Part shown: positions 22,001 through 45,920 of the stretch, in pieces
Layout of the letters: every line of letters starts with the position of its first letter
Numbering within the stretch: position 1 is the stretch's first letter
Source of the DNA: Kryptolebias marmoratus
Lineage: Eukaryota; Chordata; Actinopteri; Cyprinodontiformes; Rivulidae
Length of the DNA stretch: 64,000 bases
Direction: 5' to 3'
NCBI RefSeq assembly: GCF_001649575.2
Contig: NC_051449.1
Location: forward strand, 18,078,431 to 18,142,430
Made by a program: the position numbers and the translations under genes
Notes under the pieces: generated by a model
Database searches by the model: none
What the model saw: the letters and a program-made list of their open reading frames with translations, nothing else
Told to the model about the DNA's origin: nothing

Positions 22001-25000
22001 AGTAACCATGTATGCATCCTAGATCTTGAGAATGGTAAGTTCAGCCAACTGATGGGTGGGCGCTGATTTGAAGAACTTTGCACAAATGAAGCAACAACGT
22101 AAACCAAAAACTGATTACCCATATGAAGCCCAGAGAAGGAAAATACCAGCAAGTTCTGTCTAATTAAATTAAGTAAGTGTTTTTTTGGGGGGGGTTTTGT
22201 CAAATGAGAAATATCCCACTCCTCTCTTTCAGCAAAGCATTTCAAGGGACTTCTAAACACCTAAAACATGTCCAGATGAGAGAGGATGGAGGGTACATCT
22301 GCTGATCTATTGCCAAACTGTTGTCATGTGTTGGTGTCGGGGCACAATAATTAATGTTTTTATTTCATTAACTGGCTGTGAAGCTCCCGGTTCTTCTGGC
22401 CAGACCTTATATGTGAGGAGATGAATCAGGAAAGGGAATCCAAAAAGTACGAATTGGGGAAAAATGGTCTAAATTTCCAGCGAAAGGTCAGCCCTGTACC
22501 ACAGAAAGAAATTTCCCACAAGCTAAAAATAATTTGGTCACAAGCTAAAGTCAACCATTTCACATTAACGCTCTCCTGCTTCTCCTTTCAGTCTGTGCAT
22601 GCGGTTTGAGAGTAAAAGACGGTGTTCAGTCAGTGGTGCTGCAGGATGTGTCAGAGGTTTAAACTTAAGCAAATTAAAAAAAAAAAAAAAGTACATCCTT
22701 TTCTATCTACGCACCAGTCCCCACCTTTCCATTATCTCACATCCTCGTTACTAGGCATAACGGTTCAACAATGACCCCCATCTTGTTCTTCACTTTATGT
22801 CATTTAGTTTCTGAGCTTGATGGCTATAACTAGGTACAATGAGCGAGAACAGGACTTCGCCTGTTGGGAGGAGGGGTTGGGATTTTTTTTGGGTCATCCG
22901 CCTGCAGACCATTTAAAGCAGGAAGTGGCACAGGAAGTATGAAACTCACGCAGACACAGATACAAGAGTTGGTAATGGTCTTTGAGGAGAATTTGACTTT
23001 TAGGATTAAATGAGATTAGTGGATGGGATGTGAAGAACATTGTATGGAATGGTGTATGCGTGACATTTCAAGAAAATAAGGTAAAAGACTGAAGTCATTT
23101 AAAGCAGGAAAAGGCACAGGAAGCATGAAACTCAGGGACATACAGACACAATTAAATTGGTAATCATCTATAAGAGAATTTGACTTAATTTATAGATTTT
23201 GTTGTGAAGTTAGAATTTTTCAATAACTGTATGGAAGGATGGACACTTCCTGTAGCCTTTGATAGAAAATAGAAAAAACACACTGAAGTAACTTTGACAT
23301 TAGGAGCAGGAACTTTACAATCTTCAAAATAAAAGTTGGGTTCGTGTGTAAACCAATCAAGCTAATTTAATGATTTATTTGTCTTCAAATCCAATATCAC
23401 CACAGCCGTGTCAAACTAGTCTACAAGTTTTATAAGATGCCGGCTTTGTAGTTAAGAGTTTAGATTGTAAAAATTGGCATTCCTGAAGCTCAAAGGAATT
23501 CATTTGTTGCAAAAGAAAACAAGAAACTATAAACAAAATCCTGAAATTTGAGCAGCTAAATATCAAATATAATGAATTTTTAGCTTTTAAATCTTTGTCT
23601 CCTCAGTTCCCAGTAGGATTGTAAAGCTGATGTGCCCTGCTCTAATTTTTTAAAGTAATTCTGACACCTAATTCAAATTCTATCTGCAACTTTCATATTA
23701 CTTTCCAATGAATTCTGGTTTTACTGACACTTTATACAGCTGCTCAGCTTTTGGAAAACAAGGTTGTGTCTGGTTGAAATGTGAGAGTGAGTAGTGGAGA
23801 TGGCTAAAAGAGGCCCGGACATTGTGGTGTGGTCTTTTGTTGAGCTTTGTTAAAAAAGAAAAAAAAAAGAAAAAGAAAAGTCATTTCCCGGACAGTGAAG
23901 AAAAGGTCTCCAGTTGCACACAAAGAGGAGGGAAGGGAACTGTGGGGAGGAATTATGCTGAAGCATTTCTTTTCTCCACTCTGCAGAGTCAGCTGGGAAA
24001 GACAGAAAACATCAAATACTGACCCAAGGCTAAATGTCTGACTGGTCTGAAAGCCACAGAGGTGAGAGAAGTAAGATAGAAAAAAAAGTGTGCACAACAA
24101 AAGTTTGTGCTAAAGTAAGAAGAGAAAATCTAGAAAACTAATGTACAAATCCTTTGTTCCCGTTCCATTTTGATAGTTTTTTTTTTGTTGTTGTTCTTGT
24201 TTTTTTAAAAAGAGTAATTAAACAAATCCAAACAACTTCCCATCCCCCACCATCTCATCACTACGTCCTGCTGCGTGTCTGGCTCACATGATGCAGTCAG
24301 ATTTCCAGATGTTGCTCATGAAATTCTGCTCCATCTCTGGCCTCCAAATGGGACTTAACCCCCTCGCTCCTCCTTCCCCTCCTCCCCGAAAAAGCCTTGT
24401 GACTCCTCTCCTCAAAACACTGCAGCAAAGTCAAGACGAGCGTGTGCCCTAAATCTTTTTTTTTGGCACAATCCTTCATCGTTTTAATTGCATGAAGCCC
24501 ATTTTCTGTAATCATGGCATATCATAGAGACGTTGACACCCCCNCCCCCCCACAATCATCTTTACAGCAACAGTAATGTCTATGTGGCCTGTTGTTCGGG
24601 GAGTGGGATCATTAGGAAGCAAAAGAACGCCTAAAATCTGCTGTTGCTGCTTTTATTGGCTTGTAAATTATAGTGTATGAATACACTGAGCATAATGCAC
24701 AAATTAAAGCATTTATAGCTCCTCGAAACATGAACAAATGTGTGAGTTTTGTTGTAACTGTGAGGACATTTAGCACATTCACCCTCTGAGCTGATAAGAG
24801 AAAAACTCAACTTTTACACTGACAAATATAAAGTCTTAAAAAAAAAGAATATTGAATATTGTGTCCTCACTGAGTTCCTTTAGCCTGTGGTCCTCGTAAG
24901 TGTGGTAAAACAAGAACACATACACACACACGCAGTATAGTTTAGATATGTTTTCCTGCTGTGCAGCAACGGGTTTATACAATCGTCTTCATCTCTGTTT

Positions 25001-25250
25001 CTACTTAAGCTTTGGATCCAGTCTGCATTTTCCAACCCGGATTCGGGCCTGCCAGTTTCTGAGCCCCAGTAATGCAGTGGTGCGGTCGGGGAACAAGAAA
25101 CCTGGAGGTCCAGGGAGGCTGGGGAAGACCAGATGGAAAAGTGGCCCGATCAATGCAAGCGCTAAAAGGTAAACAGCCTAAAGACGTGGAGTTTATATGC
25201 AAGTATTTAATGTGGCAGGGAAAAAAAGGAAAGGATTTTACTTAGTGAAA
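22001..25250. other. Intergenic, with a local direct duplication
   Basis: No gene is supported. About 90 bases at 22909-22998 recur imperfectly at 23095-23185, sharing TTTAAAGCAGGAA, GGCACAGGAAG, ATGAAACTCA and GAGAATTTGACTT. A single N sits in a C-run at 24544. A short GC-richer patch at 25020-25170 ends in a donor-like AAAAG|GTAAAC but has no recognised product. Confidence 0.5.
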
Positions 25251-25272
25251 CTGAAAGCCTTTTGAAATGTAC

Positions 25273-25278
25273 TTTATT
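25273..25278 (-). terminator. mmp14: Candidate mmp14 polyA signal
   Basis: TTTATT on the + strand reads AATAAA on the - strand, about 1.1 kb past the mmp14 stop. Other hexamers occur nearer (for example around 25486), so the 3' end is uncertain. Confidence 0.3.
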
Positions 25279-26375
25279 CTTATAAGAAAAAGGAAGTACA
25301 CACATTCTTATTGAGAAAACCAGAATGTTGTCATTATTATCATCATCACTAATATTATTGTCGTTGTTGAGCTAATTTAATCCCCTGACTGGCAATGCAG
25401 CACCATAATTAAAAAATAAAAAAAATTTAAAATTCAAGTACAAAAGAAAGTAGAATGACAAAAAAAGAAGTCATTTTTCTTAGATCTTCAATTTATTTTC
25501 ATTTGAAATTGATTCAAGGTATAAAAAAAGACAATCAAGTTTCAATACATAACCCCTTTTCCCCATTCACTGTCCCCACATATATAAAATTAAGGCCATT
25601 TTCAAAAGTGTGTGTCTCTGTCCAGCAGGACTTTTTAATGACAATATACATTAACATTCTTTACTCGGAGGACAACAACAATAATAGTAACAGTCATAAT
25701 CCTAATGACAACAGCATTCATAAAAATAACCGTAGACGAAGCTAAAAAGGGTGAAAATACACAGTTGTTTTTATTGCTTTTCTCTGATAAGAGTGGATCT
25801 CATGCTTCACGCAAATGTCAGCAAACGCTTTGATTTCCTTTTATGGTCCAAACTGGCTCTAACATGTTGGTTTACTGGAAGATTAGGAAACGCACTAACT
25901 ATGTCACTGTGGTTTTCAGGAGTATGTGTTTATGCGAGTTTGTTCAAGTTAATAAGGAGGAAGAACGGGGTGGTGGTGAGGGAGGGGGGAGCGGACGCTG
26001 TTGGTTCACGTAAGAGAGTTGTGGAAACGCTGATTTGATTTGGAAATTCACAAGAACAAAACTGCTGACCATGATAAACAACTAAAAATGAGACATTTGA
26101 AAAAGGCTAAAACAAACAGCAATGAGCTGGCGTCATTTACCACCGGAGAGGGGAGGGGACGGAGACAGAGGGCGAAGAAAATATGAAGGACTGAGTGGTT
26201 GAGAAATACAGCTGAATAAAACTGGCAGTGGTAAGAATATTTTTCAAAGAAAGTCTCACCCTTCTGCTTTTTTCTCTCCGGCTCGGCTATCTGCGTTTAT
26301 CGCTTCCTCACATGTTTTTTTTTTCCTCCTTCTCTCCCTGTCTTTATCCTCCCACCCTTCCGCCCTCCTCTCCAT

Positions 26376-37680
<11,305 letters not shown>

Positions 37681-37809
37681 CGCTTCACACTGGGGGAAGG
37701 AGGAGGGGGATGCAAAAAGTAGAAATAAAAGTGGTTCTCACACAGGTAGATGTCTCTGTAACAGTCTGCGCCGCGTCTTTTGTCAAAACATTGTCTGCGA
37801 GGGAGCGAA

Positions 37810-37847
<38 letters not shown>

Positions 37848-38420
37848 ACGCTGGGATTGCGCGCGCCTCTTGTAACTTCAAACTCGCCCTTTTTTAAACC
37901 AGAAATGGATCCAGCTTGTGCATTCTTCTCTAGGCTTTCCGGAAAATAAGGTTCTTTAAAGTCACCGGAGCCCGAGAGGGAGACGTCGAGCTGCGTGTTT
38001 TCTGTCCAAATTCAGCGCTTCGCTCCAGATGTTCCAGCCGACTTTGTCTTATGTTTGTTTGTTTGTTTCTTTCTCTTTTTTTTTTTTTTTGTTTTTTTCA
38101 GGAACAAGCAGCTCTAACTTGCGTCCTCAGGTCGGCTTGTGTCGATCCCCTCCTCTCTCCCTCCTGCAGACGTGGTGCTGTGATACTACACCCCCGGAGA
38201 TCTGGAGATGGAAAGTATTGGCCTGTAAACCGCCACCCCTCCTCCAATCCGCCCGCCTCTCTCTTGGAAAGCTGGACTCAACTTGGTGACCTACATCGGC
38301 TCTGGCTCGGTTCGGTCCCACCATTAGGCAGCCAGTCGATGCTTCACTCCTCCTTAAAAACGCTCGGAGCTGAAAGAATCTGCTGGATGATTGGAAACAT
38401 GACAGTGAAAAAAAAGTTTC
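37681..38420 (-). promoter_or_regulatory. mmp14: mmp14 promoter/5'UTR region (CpG-richer)
   Basis: Immediately upstream of the mmp14 ATG, the sequence becomes GC- and CpG-richer (37580-37960 and 38100-38340), broken by a ~29-base poly-A run at 37817-37845. No TATA box at a sensible spacing is evident. The first exon boundary and start site are not resolvable here. Confidence 0.45.
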
Positions 38421-40000
38421 CACAAGAAGGATTTCATTTTAAAATTTCTGTGGCTTCCATAATATCCTAATCTGTTCAACCAACACATATTTATTTGTCA
38501 CAAACTAGGTAATCAAACATACAAAAAGCTTATCCTGAACTATGTGAAGTGGTGCCGATTAAAGGAAATTTACTCCAGTGGTATCCCAGATGTATTGATA
38601 TGCCATCCTGAAACGTGGGTACGCACTCAATGTAAACAAAGCCATTTCCTCTGTATACTTGACTCGACAAATCTAAACACGTCAAAATTGTTGGACTTCT
38701 CTATTCCAAATGGTCTTTCCATGGACGCCGCCATCGTTGACCTATTTTCAGTCGCTTTTCCTAAACAAACAAGCGCACACAGTAGTTGGCAGCCATTCAC
38801 ACGTTTTGCTAATTTTTAAATTTAATGATGCATTAATATTGTGCAGATTTGGGGTTCTTACTTTATAATATATTTTTTCGACCAGTCTTGATGACTTTGT
38901 GATAAGTACCTGGAGGGCAAATGGGGGGAAATAACTATTTTGTTTTTTCTAGTTGTCGTTTTTTTTTTTAAAGTCATCATCAATTTATTTGTTACTTATT
39001 GTGTTTTTATTGTTCTGGGCCTTAGACTTTGACTGAATCTCAAACATTCTAGTTTGTTCCCAAAAGGGGAAAACTGCTCCCTCTAATGCAGACACTGTTC
39101 ATGACTTCCCCTGTATCAGCTTTATGATCGCCTGCCGCCGGAAGGCCAAGACAGACCATGATGTTTTCGTCCATGTTCATGTGTGCACATGCATGTGTTT
39201 GTCTGTTACCAAAAGACTTCATGAACCACTGGGCGAATTTAAATGAACCTTGCAGAAAGTAATCACTGAACGTATGTCTACAGCTGATTCAATTTTAGAG
39301 TCAGCCTGATTCAAAATGGCCGCCACAGCTAATCGACTGTAGCGAACACCTAAGTGGCTATGACTCGGTCAGTTTTGCAAATACTGAGCTAAAATTTGAC
39401 ATGGTGGTAGCTGAGAATCATCCTCAGCACACACTCCAAGCACTAACACACCTGGCCAGATCTCGCATTTGACCAAATGCATAAAACTCTTAGTTATATA
39501 TAATCTACGTTTAAAACACTGGCAGGAAAGGTGGGGTGCGACATGCAATCCCTTTACTTCTCGTTGTGTTTACTTCTTGTGTTTCTGTTGTTCTGGTTCT
39601 TAGAGTGAGCTTGAACTAAACTCAGTCTGTTTCTAAAAGAGAAAATTGCGCCCTCTAATGCACAAACTGGTCATAACTTCATTCCTTGTTTCAGCTGTAT
39701 TTTGTGTTGTTTGGTTTTAGTCTTTCTGTATTTATGCTTCAGTTAAATGGAATGCACTGCTTTTAGATCTGAGAGAAGCCCCCACTCTACCTTTGGAAAA
39801 AGGCTGAAAGAATATAATTTTGCACAGTCATACTATTAAATTATTGTTGTCTGTGTTGTTTAATTCCTCTTTATTTTTTCATGTCTAGTTTTGTTTTGTC
39901 AAAATGTGTTCTTGTTGGAAGACACGCTGGGCTGATATGAAGAAAATCTGCTTACATAAATACAGTTTGATATGATTTGAAGTGAGACGTACCTTTCTTA
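38421..40000. repeat. Intergenic: duplicated 140-bp blocks flanking a dispersed-repeat copy
   Basis: Blocks at about 38990-39128 and 39558-39700 share TGTTCTGG, TTAGA, GAAAA(C/T)TG, CCCTCTAATGCA and CAGCT in the same order, ~570 bases apart. Between them, at 39190-39490, lies a + copy of the AAGATGGCCGCCAC family (here AAAATGGCCGCCACAGCTAA). No gene is seen. Confidence 0.6.
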
Positions 40001-40320
40001 AAGCAATAGTTCAGATCCTTTGAAAGGTTCTGTGGAAGGTAAGAAGAAACCATTATCTTACCTGTTCAAGGTCGCTCTTTGAACAAATGAAGGAATCAAG
40101 TTTGATTCTGACCAGACTGATGAGCTAACTGCTCATCCAAGCAAGATCAAAACCAGATTCCTGCCATCTTAAAACAACTCCAAACTCAAGAGTTTCATAA
40201 AGGTTTTATAAGCTTTTATAAACCATTACATCATTGTCCATTTTGCTTTGCATTCTGGCAGAAATCGGATATTTTTGCATGAAGAAACATTTTAACTTCA
40301 AAATATCTGAACTATCGCTT
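40001..40320. mobile_element. Foldback/MITE-like element, copy 2
   Basis: It starts with AAGCAATAGTTCAGATC and ends with GATAGTTCAGATA in inverted sense (TATCTGAACTATCGCTT on +), giving 17-base inverted ends with three differences. The interior ACTGATGAGCTAACTGCTCATCC relates it to the element at 35772-36243. It has no coding capacity. Confidence 0.65.
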
Positions 40321-41386
40321 GAAGATTCAGCCTTTTTTCACCCAAACTATTGACAAAGGTCAGTATACATGCTTCAGTCTTCTGACTTTGCATTAAGGAT
40401 CATCTACATGCAAGTAGTCATGACAAACACACCCAGTGTCTACAACCATTCCAAATATTAGTGAGCCAACAAGTTATCATAGCTTTTGTGTAACATTGTC
40501 TTAAACTAGAGCCCATTTTGTTTTACTCCAAAAAGGCTTTTTAATATAGAGATACAGAAAGTACAGCTTAACAACAAACAGACACAGACTTTGATTTATA
40601 TTTATAAACCTAAAGGTTTATAGTAACTTTGATATCTTCAAACGTGTTACAGATACTCATACAACAACACTAATAATATTCACAAAGCTGAAGGGCAGAG
40701 GTCACCCACTAGATCATGCCCTCTCCGGGCTCACAAACACTGCAGATGTGCTTTTGTTTTGACAGGAACAATACCAGTAAAAGTGAACTACAATAACATG
40801 AACAAGTTTTTTTTTCTTCATCATAACCACAATATGGGAACAAAAGATTTAAAATCCACAGTAACACATTCATATAGATACATTTGTCGTCTCTTACTGA
40901 GCAAAATCTCTTTTGCTTACCTACTAAAAAGACTCAGATGTTGGATTCATTGAGGTTTGAGGCAAAGCTAGACTGTAGCATTTGTCAAAACCATTGAGTC
41001 TGATCTGATTGAACCTCCTTTAATGCCATTTGGATAAGATTTCAAACGTGACACAACAGCCCAGACATCTTTACAAAATGACATAAAATTAGTTAAAACA
41101 CATTCTTTTGTTTCCTTATCGGTGACCCAGTAGGGAATTGACAATACCCTCTGGGCCTGCTGATGAGTTCAGTTAATCACAGTGAAATAACCTGTCCCAG
41201 ATTTTTGTTTTTCTGCAATAACACAACAAGACCAAGCTGACTGACTTACAACAATCACATACAGACATATTACTCTGACTATCAAACTGATAGGTTGCCT
41301 GAAATGTGTTAAGGAAGCAATACTATGCACATGTTCATATAGATGTGCTAAAAGGCAAACAAAACACCAGAACATTTTCCAACTAA
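40321..41386 (-). other. sall2 3' flank/3'UTR, no other gene
   Basis: AT-rich, non-coding. The end of the sall2 3'UTR is unclear; ATTAAA on the - strand at 41019-41024 is one weak polyA candidate. Confidence 0.4.
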
Positions 41387-44300
41387 TCACACTGCGTCAA
41401 GCTGTGAACCTTCTCTTGACTCCTCCCCAGCTTCCTCTAAGATTCTCGGATCCATCGGTGGCCGCGCAGATGATTTTGAGGGCTGTGCTGACTCATTTTT
41501 GTCTTGGTCATTAGTTGTGTCAGTACTGGTGCTGAGGAAGGTCTGGTACTGGTTCCAGAAACCTGCGGAGCTCCTGGTGGCTGGAATATTCAGGGACGCC
41601 ATAGATGTAGACGAGGGAAGTTGGTCAGACGACGAACGACTGCTTCTGGCTGGTGGACGAGATGTCTTGGGTACCCCACCATGGTGCTTCATGTGTCCCT
41701 GGAAATTAGCAGAGTTTAAATCAGTTTGATTTCTATTATAATGCTTATAATCATTAGAAAAAAGTTAAGCTAGATATGACTGCTAAATGTTAAAATGTAA
41801 TAGAGAGTGACATCAGTGAAACGTTTAGTTTTACACAAGACTTTAGCAGAAAGGATTATCCTTTATGGTGCACACTGGCTAACATTTTAACCCAGTAGGA
41901 GTTATTTCAGACTACACTATAAATTGTTGACCTTACCATAGGTTGGTTGGTATTGTTGAATGTAAAGCTCCCCTAAAGCTAGAACATGTGTTTTAACTTG
42001 ATAAAAGCCCTGTTCTACAACAATTGCATTAAAATACATTTACTGATTGCATAAGATAAAATAACTTGCTAACCTTCAGTCCACTGCGACTGGCGTACTC
42101 TTTTCCGCACTCAGCACAGCAATAGGTCTTCTTCTCAGGACGTGACATCGGGGATGGGAGGGTTGGAGCTAGGCTGATGGGCACAGAAACATCCAGAGCC
42201 TCGTTTGAAACCAGTCCACTTATTTTAATTCCTTCAGCGCAATCTTCCCTCACATATGAACCAAAATGAGAGCTTTGACGTGTCTCTCTTGCAGAAGTGA
42301 CTGTTCTTTGTGATTCACCCCTAACTTTGGCTGCTAGGTCGTCTGCATTCACCACCATGGGCGATAGTTTGGGGTCTTTGTCAGGCACAGTTACTTGGTC
42401 TTGTTTTGGTGTTGGAGGTGAAGGAGACTGATCTCTGTCTTCTTCCATGGGTTCAGGTGACTGGGGCTTTGGGGAGGCTGGGTTTGTTTCCATGGCTGCT
42501 TTTGCATTAACATCAAAAACTTCTTGACCAGGGATGGAATCAGAGGTTGTACCAGGTCGAGTGTAAGCATAATGAGCACTAATAGCAGTTGTGCTTTGTA
42601 AGCTGTCCAGATCAGGTGTGGCATCAAGGAAGGCATTTAGGGTAGCTGATTCTTTAGACTCTCCATGATCATCTAGCATTGCAGAAGATGACTCTGTGGT
42701 TTTGTTACCACTGGATAGAAGGGATGAAGGATCAGATGTAGGAATGTGGGTATCATCCGAAAGTTGTTGATGGACATGACTGTCTTCGCCGGCAGGCAAA
42801 GCTTGATCTGACTGCTGGGAGACTGGCAGATGTGCGCTGACACAAAGAATAGGGGGGTCAGCAAGGCCTGGTGATGGAGTTTGTGTGATGGGATTTAGGA
42901 AAGGTTCAGGGCTTAGGTCAATGGGGGGCATTTTATCTGGGCTAGGGGATGGAGACTTGCTGAGACTTTTCTTGGCAGATTTTACGCTGACAGAAACAGG
43001 GATTGAGCCAACTGTTAGTGTTTGACATTGTGAGCTTGGAAATGAGTCTTTAGAGAGGCCGGCTGGAGGAGGTGTTTTACTTGAGACAGGATTTTGGTCA
43101 GTGGACTGGGACTGGGATTGTATCAAGGATTTAGGACTAGATTCAAGTGGCATCTCCTGTTTAGAATCTTCTGTGCTGTCTGGAGGCAATTGTCCACCAA
43201 GGTGCATCCGTATGTGATGCTGAAGAACAAGGGCATTGGTAAATTTACGCTGGCACAGTGGGCAAGAGTTCTGAACACGCGCATTGGGTGGTCGAGCATG
43301 ATGGGTGGCAAGATGTGAGCTCAGGCTGCCTTTAGTAGAGAAGGACCGTCCACATATTTTACATGGAAATGGACGTTCTCCAAGGTGCGTGGCCTGGTGT
43401 AGCCGCAGTGCTCTGGGACAGCTCAGCACCCGGAGACAGACCCCACACTGATTGGTTGCCAGGTTATGTGGTGAGCCAGTAGTACTTAGTGATGGTAGCG
43501 CTCCACCCACTATTGCATTTGCTCCACTGCTACTCATTCCCAGGGCAAGAACCATTTCCCGGGTAAACTGTGAAACAGAGGTAGAAACAACATTTGAAGA
43601 TGGAGATGCCACAACATATGTGGTGGAAGTGCTGGCATTTGTGAAATGACTGTTGGCTGAACTCGCAGAAGTGGACTTAGGACTGCCAGATAAAATCTCA
43701 AGCATGGAAGTAGTAGTAGAGGAGGAAGTCCTTGAAGAACAGGAGAGTGGAGGGGCCTTCTCTAGCTTCTCCACCAGCCTCTGCAGCTTTGAGGTTTCAG
43801 ATGTAGGAGTAGCAGTAGTTATGGACGAGGGCAGAAAAGATGGAAGGGTGGTAGTGGGTTGACCAAGAACTTTAGGAAAGGAAGAAACAGGGAAAGAAAG
43901 TTGGGAATGGCCGGAAGAAGTGTGTTGTTGGGAGCCTACGATAGAGGGTAGCTGGCTACGTAGCAAGCCCAATGCTGGATGGCTGTACAAAGGCGAGTGT
44001 GCAGTTTGGGAAGAGGAAGAAGTAGAAGTAGTTGGGAACAGAAGCTTTGGGAGGTGGGCTAACTGAGAGTAAGCTGCAGGAGGCAGCAGTGGTGCATGAG
44101 GTGGAGTGTTTTCATCAAAGTGCTGCTGTTTGGCACCTTTGAATAACCCAGCAAAGGTAGAAGAGGAAGACAAGGAAGGGCTTGAGAGAAGGGAGGTAGC
44201 CAAAGAAGAAGTGGAGGTTGAAGAGGAAGAGGATGACTGGGATGAACAGGAGGCAATTGAGGCTGCAGCAGCAACAGCCCTATTTAGCTGCAGGAGAGAG

Positions 44301-45589
44301 TGAGAAATCAGAGATAAATCCACACTAGGAGGAAGAGGCAGAGTAGAAGGAGTTGATTCCTCAGAGGCCCCCAGAGAAAGTCCACCACTAGTACCACTGA
44401 CCTCCAAGTTATCTCTGCACCTTTCATCCTCAGGCCTAGTTTTTGGCTTCTTTTGTGTAATATTCAATCCACTAGTACTACTACCACTGTTGATGATCTG
44501 TCCTATATCTGATACCCCTGTGGCCCCTAACGCTACCCCAAATAATGATGGTGGCAGAAGTGAAAGTGAGAGCTCGGGGTTTTGTTCACGGTGGCGAAGG
44601 AAGTGCACCTTCAGGTTACCTCTTGTAGTGAAACGACTGAGGCACACTGGACATTGGTAGGGTCGTTCCCCTGTGTGTGATCGAATATGTATCTGCAGGG
44701 CAGAATCACTGCTGAAGATTTTTCTACAAAAACGGCACACATGCTGCAGACGGCTAGTTGCGTTGGAACCAGATGCAGAGAAGTCAACACCACCAGAGAC
44801 AGACTGCAGTGTGCGTTGGGAATTTGGAATAACAGATAATTGTGTGGGGAGGGATGAATTTAGAAAAGATATGTCACTCTGCCCACTCGCTGAAGTGGTA
44901 TTAGGAGACTTCTCATGGAGATATCGATTGGGTACAGCTAGAGCTAAAGGATAGGTGGAGGAAGACATGGAGCTGCCTGCAGAGGAAGTGGTGAAGGGTG
45001 GGGAACATTGAGAGCTCTCCCATGGATGACCATGAGTGACTGCGGTTGCCCTTGCTCCTTCCGTCTGTGATTTGTGAGGCTGCAAAATTTGAGATAAAGA
45101 TGTACATGGTTGTGTGGGTTTGTTTGCTGTCTGAGAGGGAAGCAGGGAGGAGAAACATGCCAGGAGAGGAGCCACAGTGGTAGAGGGCTGAGTTACAGCT
45201 GGCTGGGATGTGTTTTTGCTACCTTCCAGGCAGAGCTGAGGCAAAGGTGGGAGGACATATTGGGAGGGTGCATCTATGCTATAGGAGTCCCCACCAAGGC
45301 GTAGCACCTGTCTACAGATCTCCTCTGTTATCTGCATTTGGTGGATCTGCCGTTGCTGCAGCACCCGTAACTCTTCTAGGATCAGGGCAATACTCAGTTG
45401 GGTCCTAACAGGTGCAGCTGAGGCGGATGTTAATCCTGGGCTTGGTGTGGGAGTAACAGGACTTGGGGGGCCCTCGGGTACCTGACTGGGGCTTCCAGGG
45501 TGTGGTGGAGGACATAACAAAGCTGAGGACGATAAGGGAGAAGAGGATGTAGTGGTAGTGGCGGATAGCCCCAGTTTAGGAGAAGCCAT
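41387..45589 (-). CDS. sall2: Sal-like protein 2 (SALL2-type multi-C2H2 zinc-finger factor), 5' end incomplete, at least 1275 aa
   Basis: Spalt-family nuclear DNA-binding transcription factor. Two coding exons are visible: 42074-45589 (with a probable acceptor just upstream at 45602) and 41387-41698, joined in phase 0 inside the last zinc finger. Seen from Met45589: ASPKLG (shared with human SALL2), the conserved [17 protein letters not shown] helix, a C2H2 pair (CRFCRKIF...TGERPYQC, ~residues 282-340), a Ser-rich low-complexity stretch, [15 protein letters not shown], a three-finger cluster ([56 protein letters not shown], ~713-800), an acidic/Pro region, then a single final finger [21 protein letters not shown] and [10 protein letters not shown]. 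The N-terminal NuRD-recruiting SRRKQ motif and C2HC finger of the family are not seen. They are either in an unseen exon or lost. Confidence 0.88.
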
Positions 45590-45920
45590 GTTGGAAGGCT
45601 AGGAACAGGGGATGAAGGCACTTGTGCAAGATGCAGAACTGCAACCCGACCGTTGAGAGGCAGGCAGATATTGTGTTTGTGAAGCGAGAGTAAGGAAAGC
45701 TGAAAAAACAGAGAGACCAGTCTGTTTCTGAGGGACCGCTGGGAGGGCTGTCTTGGTGAATTAGGTAGTATCGACCCCTCTTTGGGTATTGTTGGGGTTT
45801 GAGAGCTTTTGAAAGGTGAACAGAGAGCAATAAGCAGATTGGGGCTTTGAAGAGAGCACTCCAGAGAATCTGTGATGTTTGTAAAGGAATGCGTCTTCAG
45901 TGGCAAGTTGTCATCTGGGG
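45590..45920 (-). other. sall2: sall2 upstream segment: unresolved exon or intron
   Basis: In the frame of the main exon this stretch has stops, including TAG at 45602-45604. That TAG sits at the end of an excellent acceptor (pyrimidine-rich CCTTCATCCCCTGTTCCTAG), so the coding exon may begin at 45601. A second acceptor, CTTCCCCAG|ATG, ends at 45915. Another frame is open for 158 codons without family similarity. Met45589 itself has a good start context (AACATGG). Confidence 0.5.

Noticed and set aside
21565..22260. 231-codon antisense frame
   Set aside because: It overlaps the RTE-like LINE tail in reverse. The + strand translation matches a retrotransposon C-terminus, so the antisense frame is incidental.
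24540..24552. C-rich run with an N as a possible G-quadruplex
   Set aside because: It is a single homopolymer-like run with an uncalled base, more likely sequencing uncertainty.
45430..45906. 158-codon - strand frame overlapping the sall2 5' end
   Set aside because: It runs out of frame into the sall2 main exon and shows no spalt N-terminal motif. It is kept only as an unresolved upstream segment.
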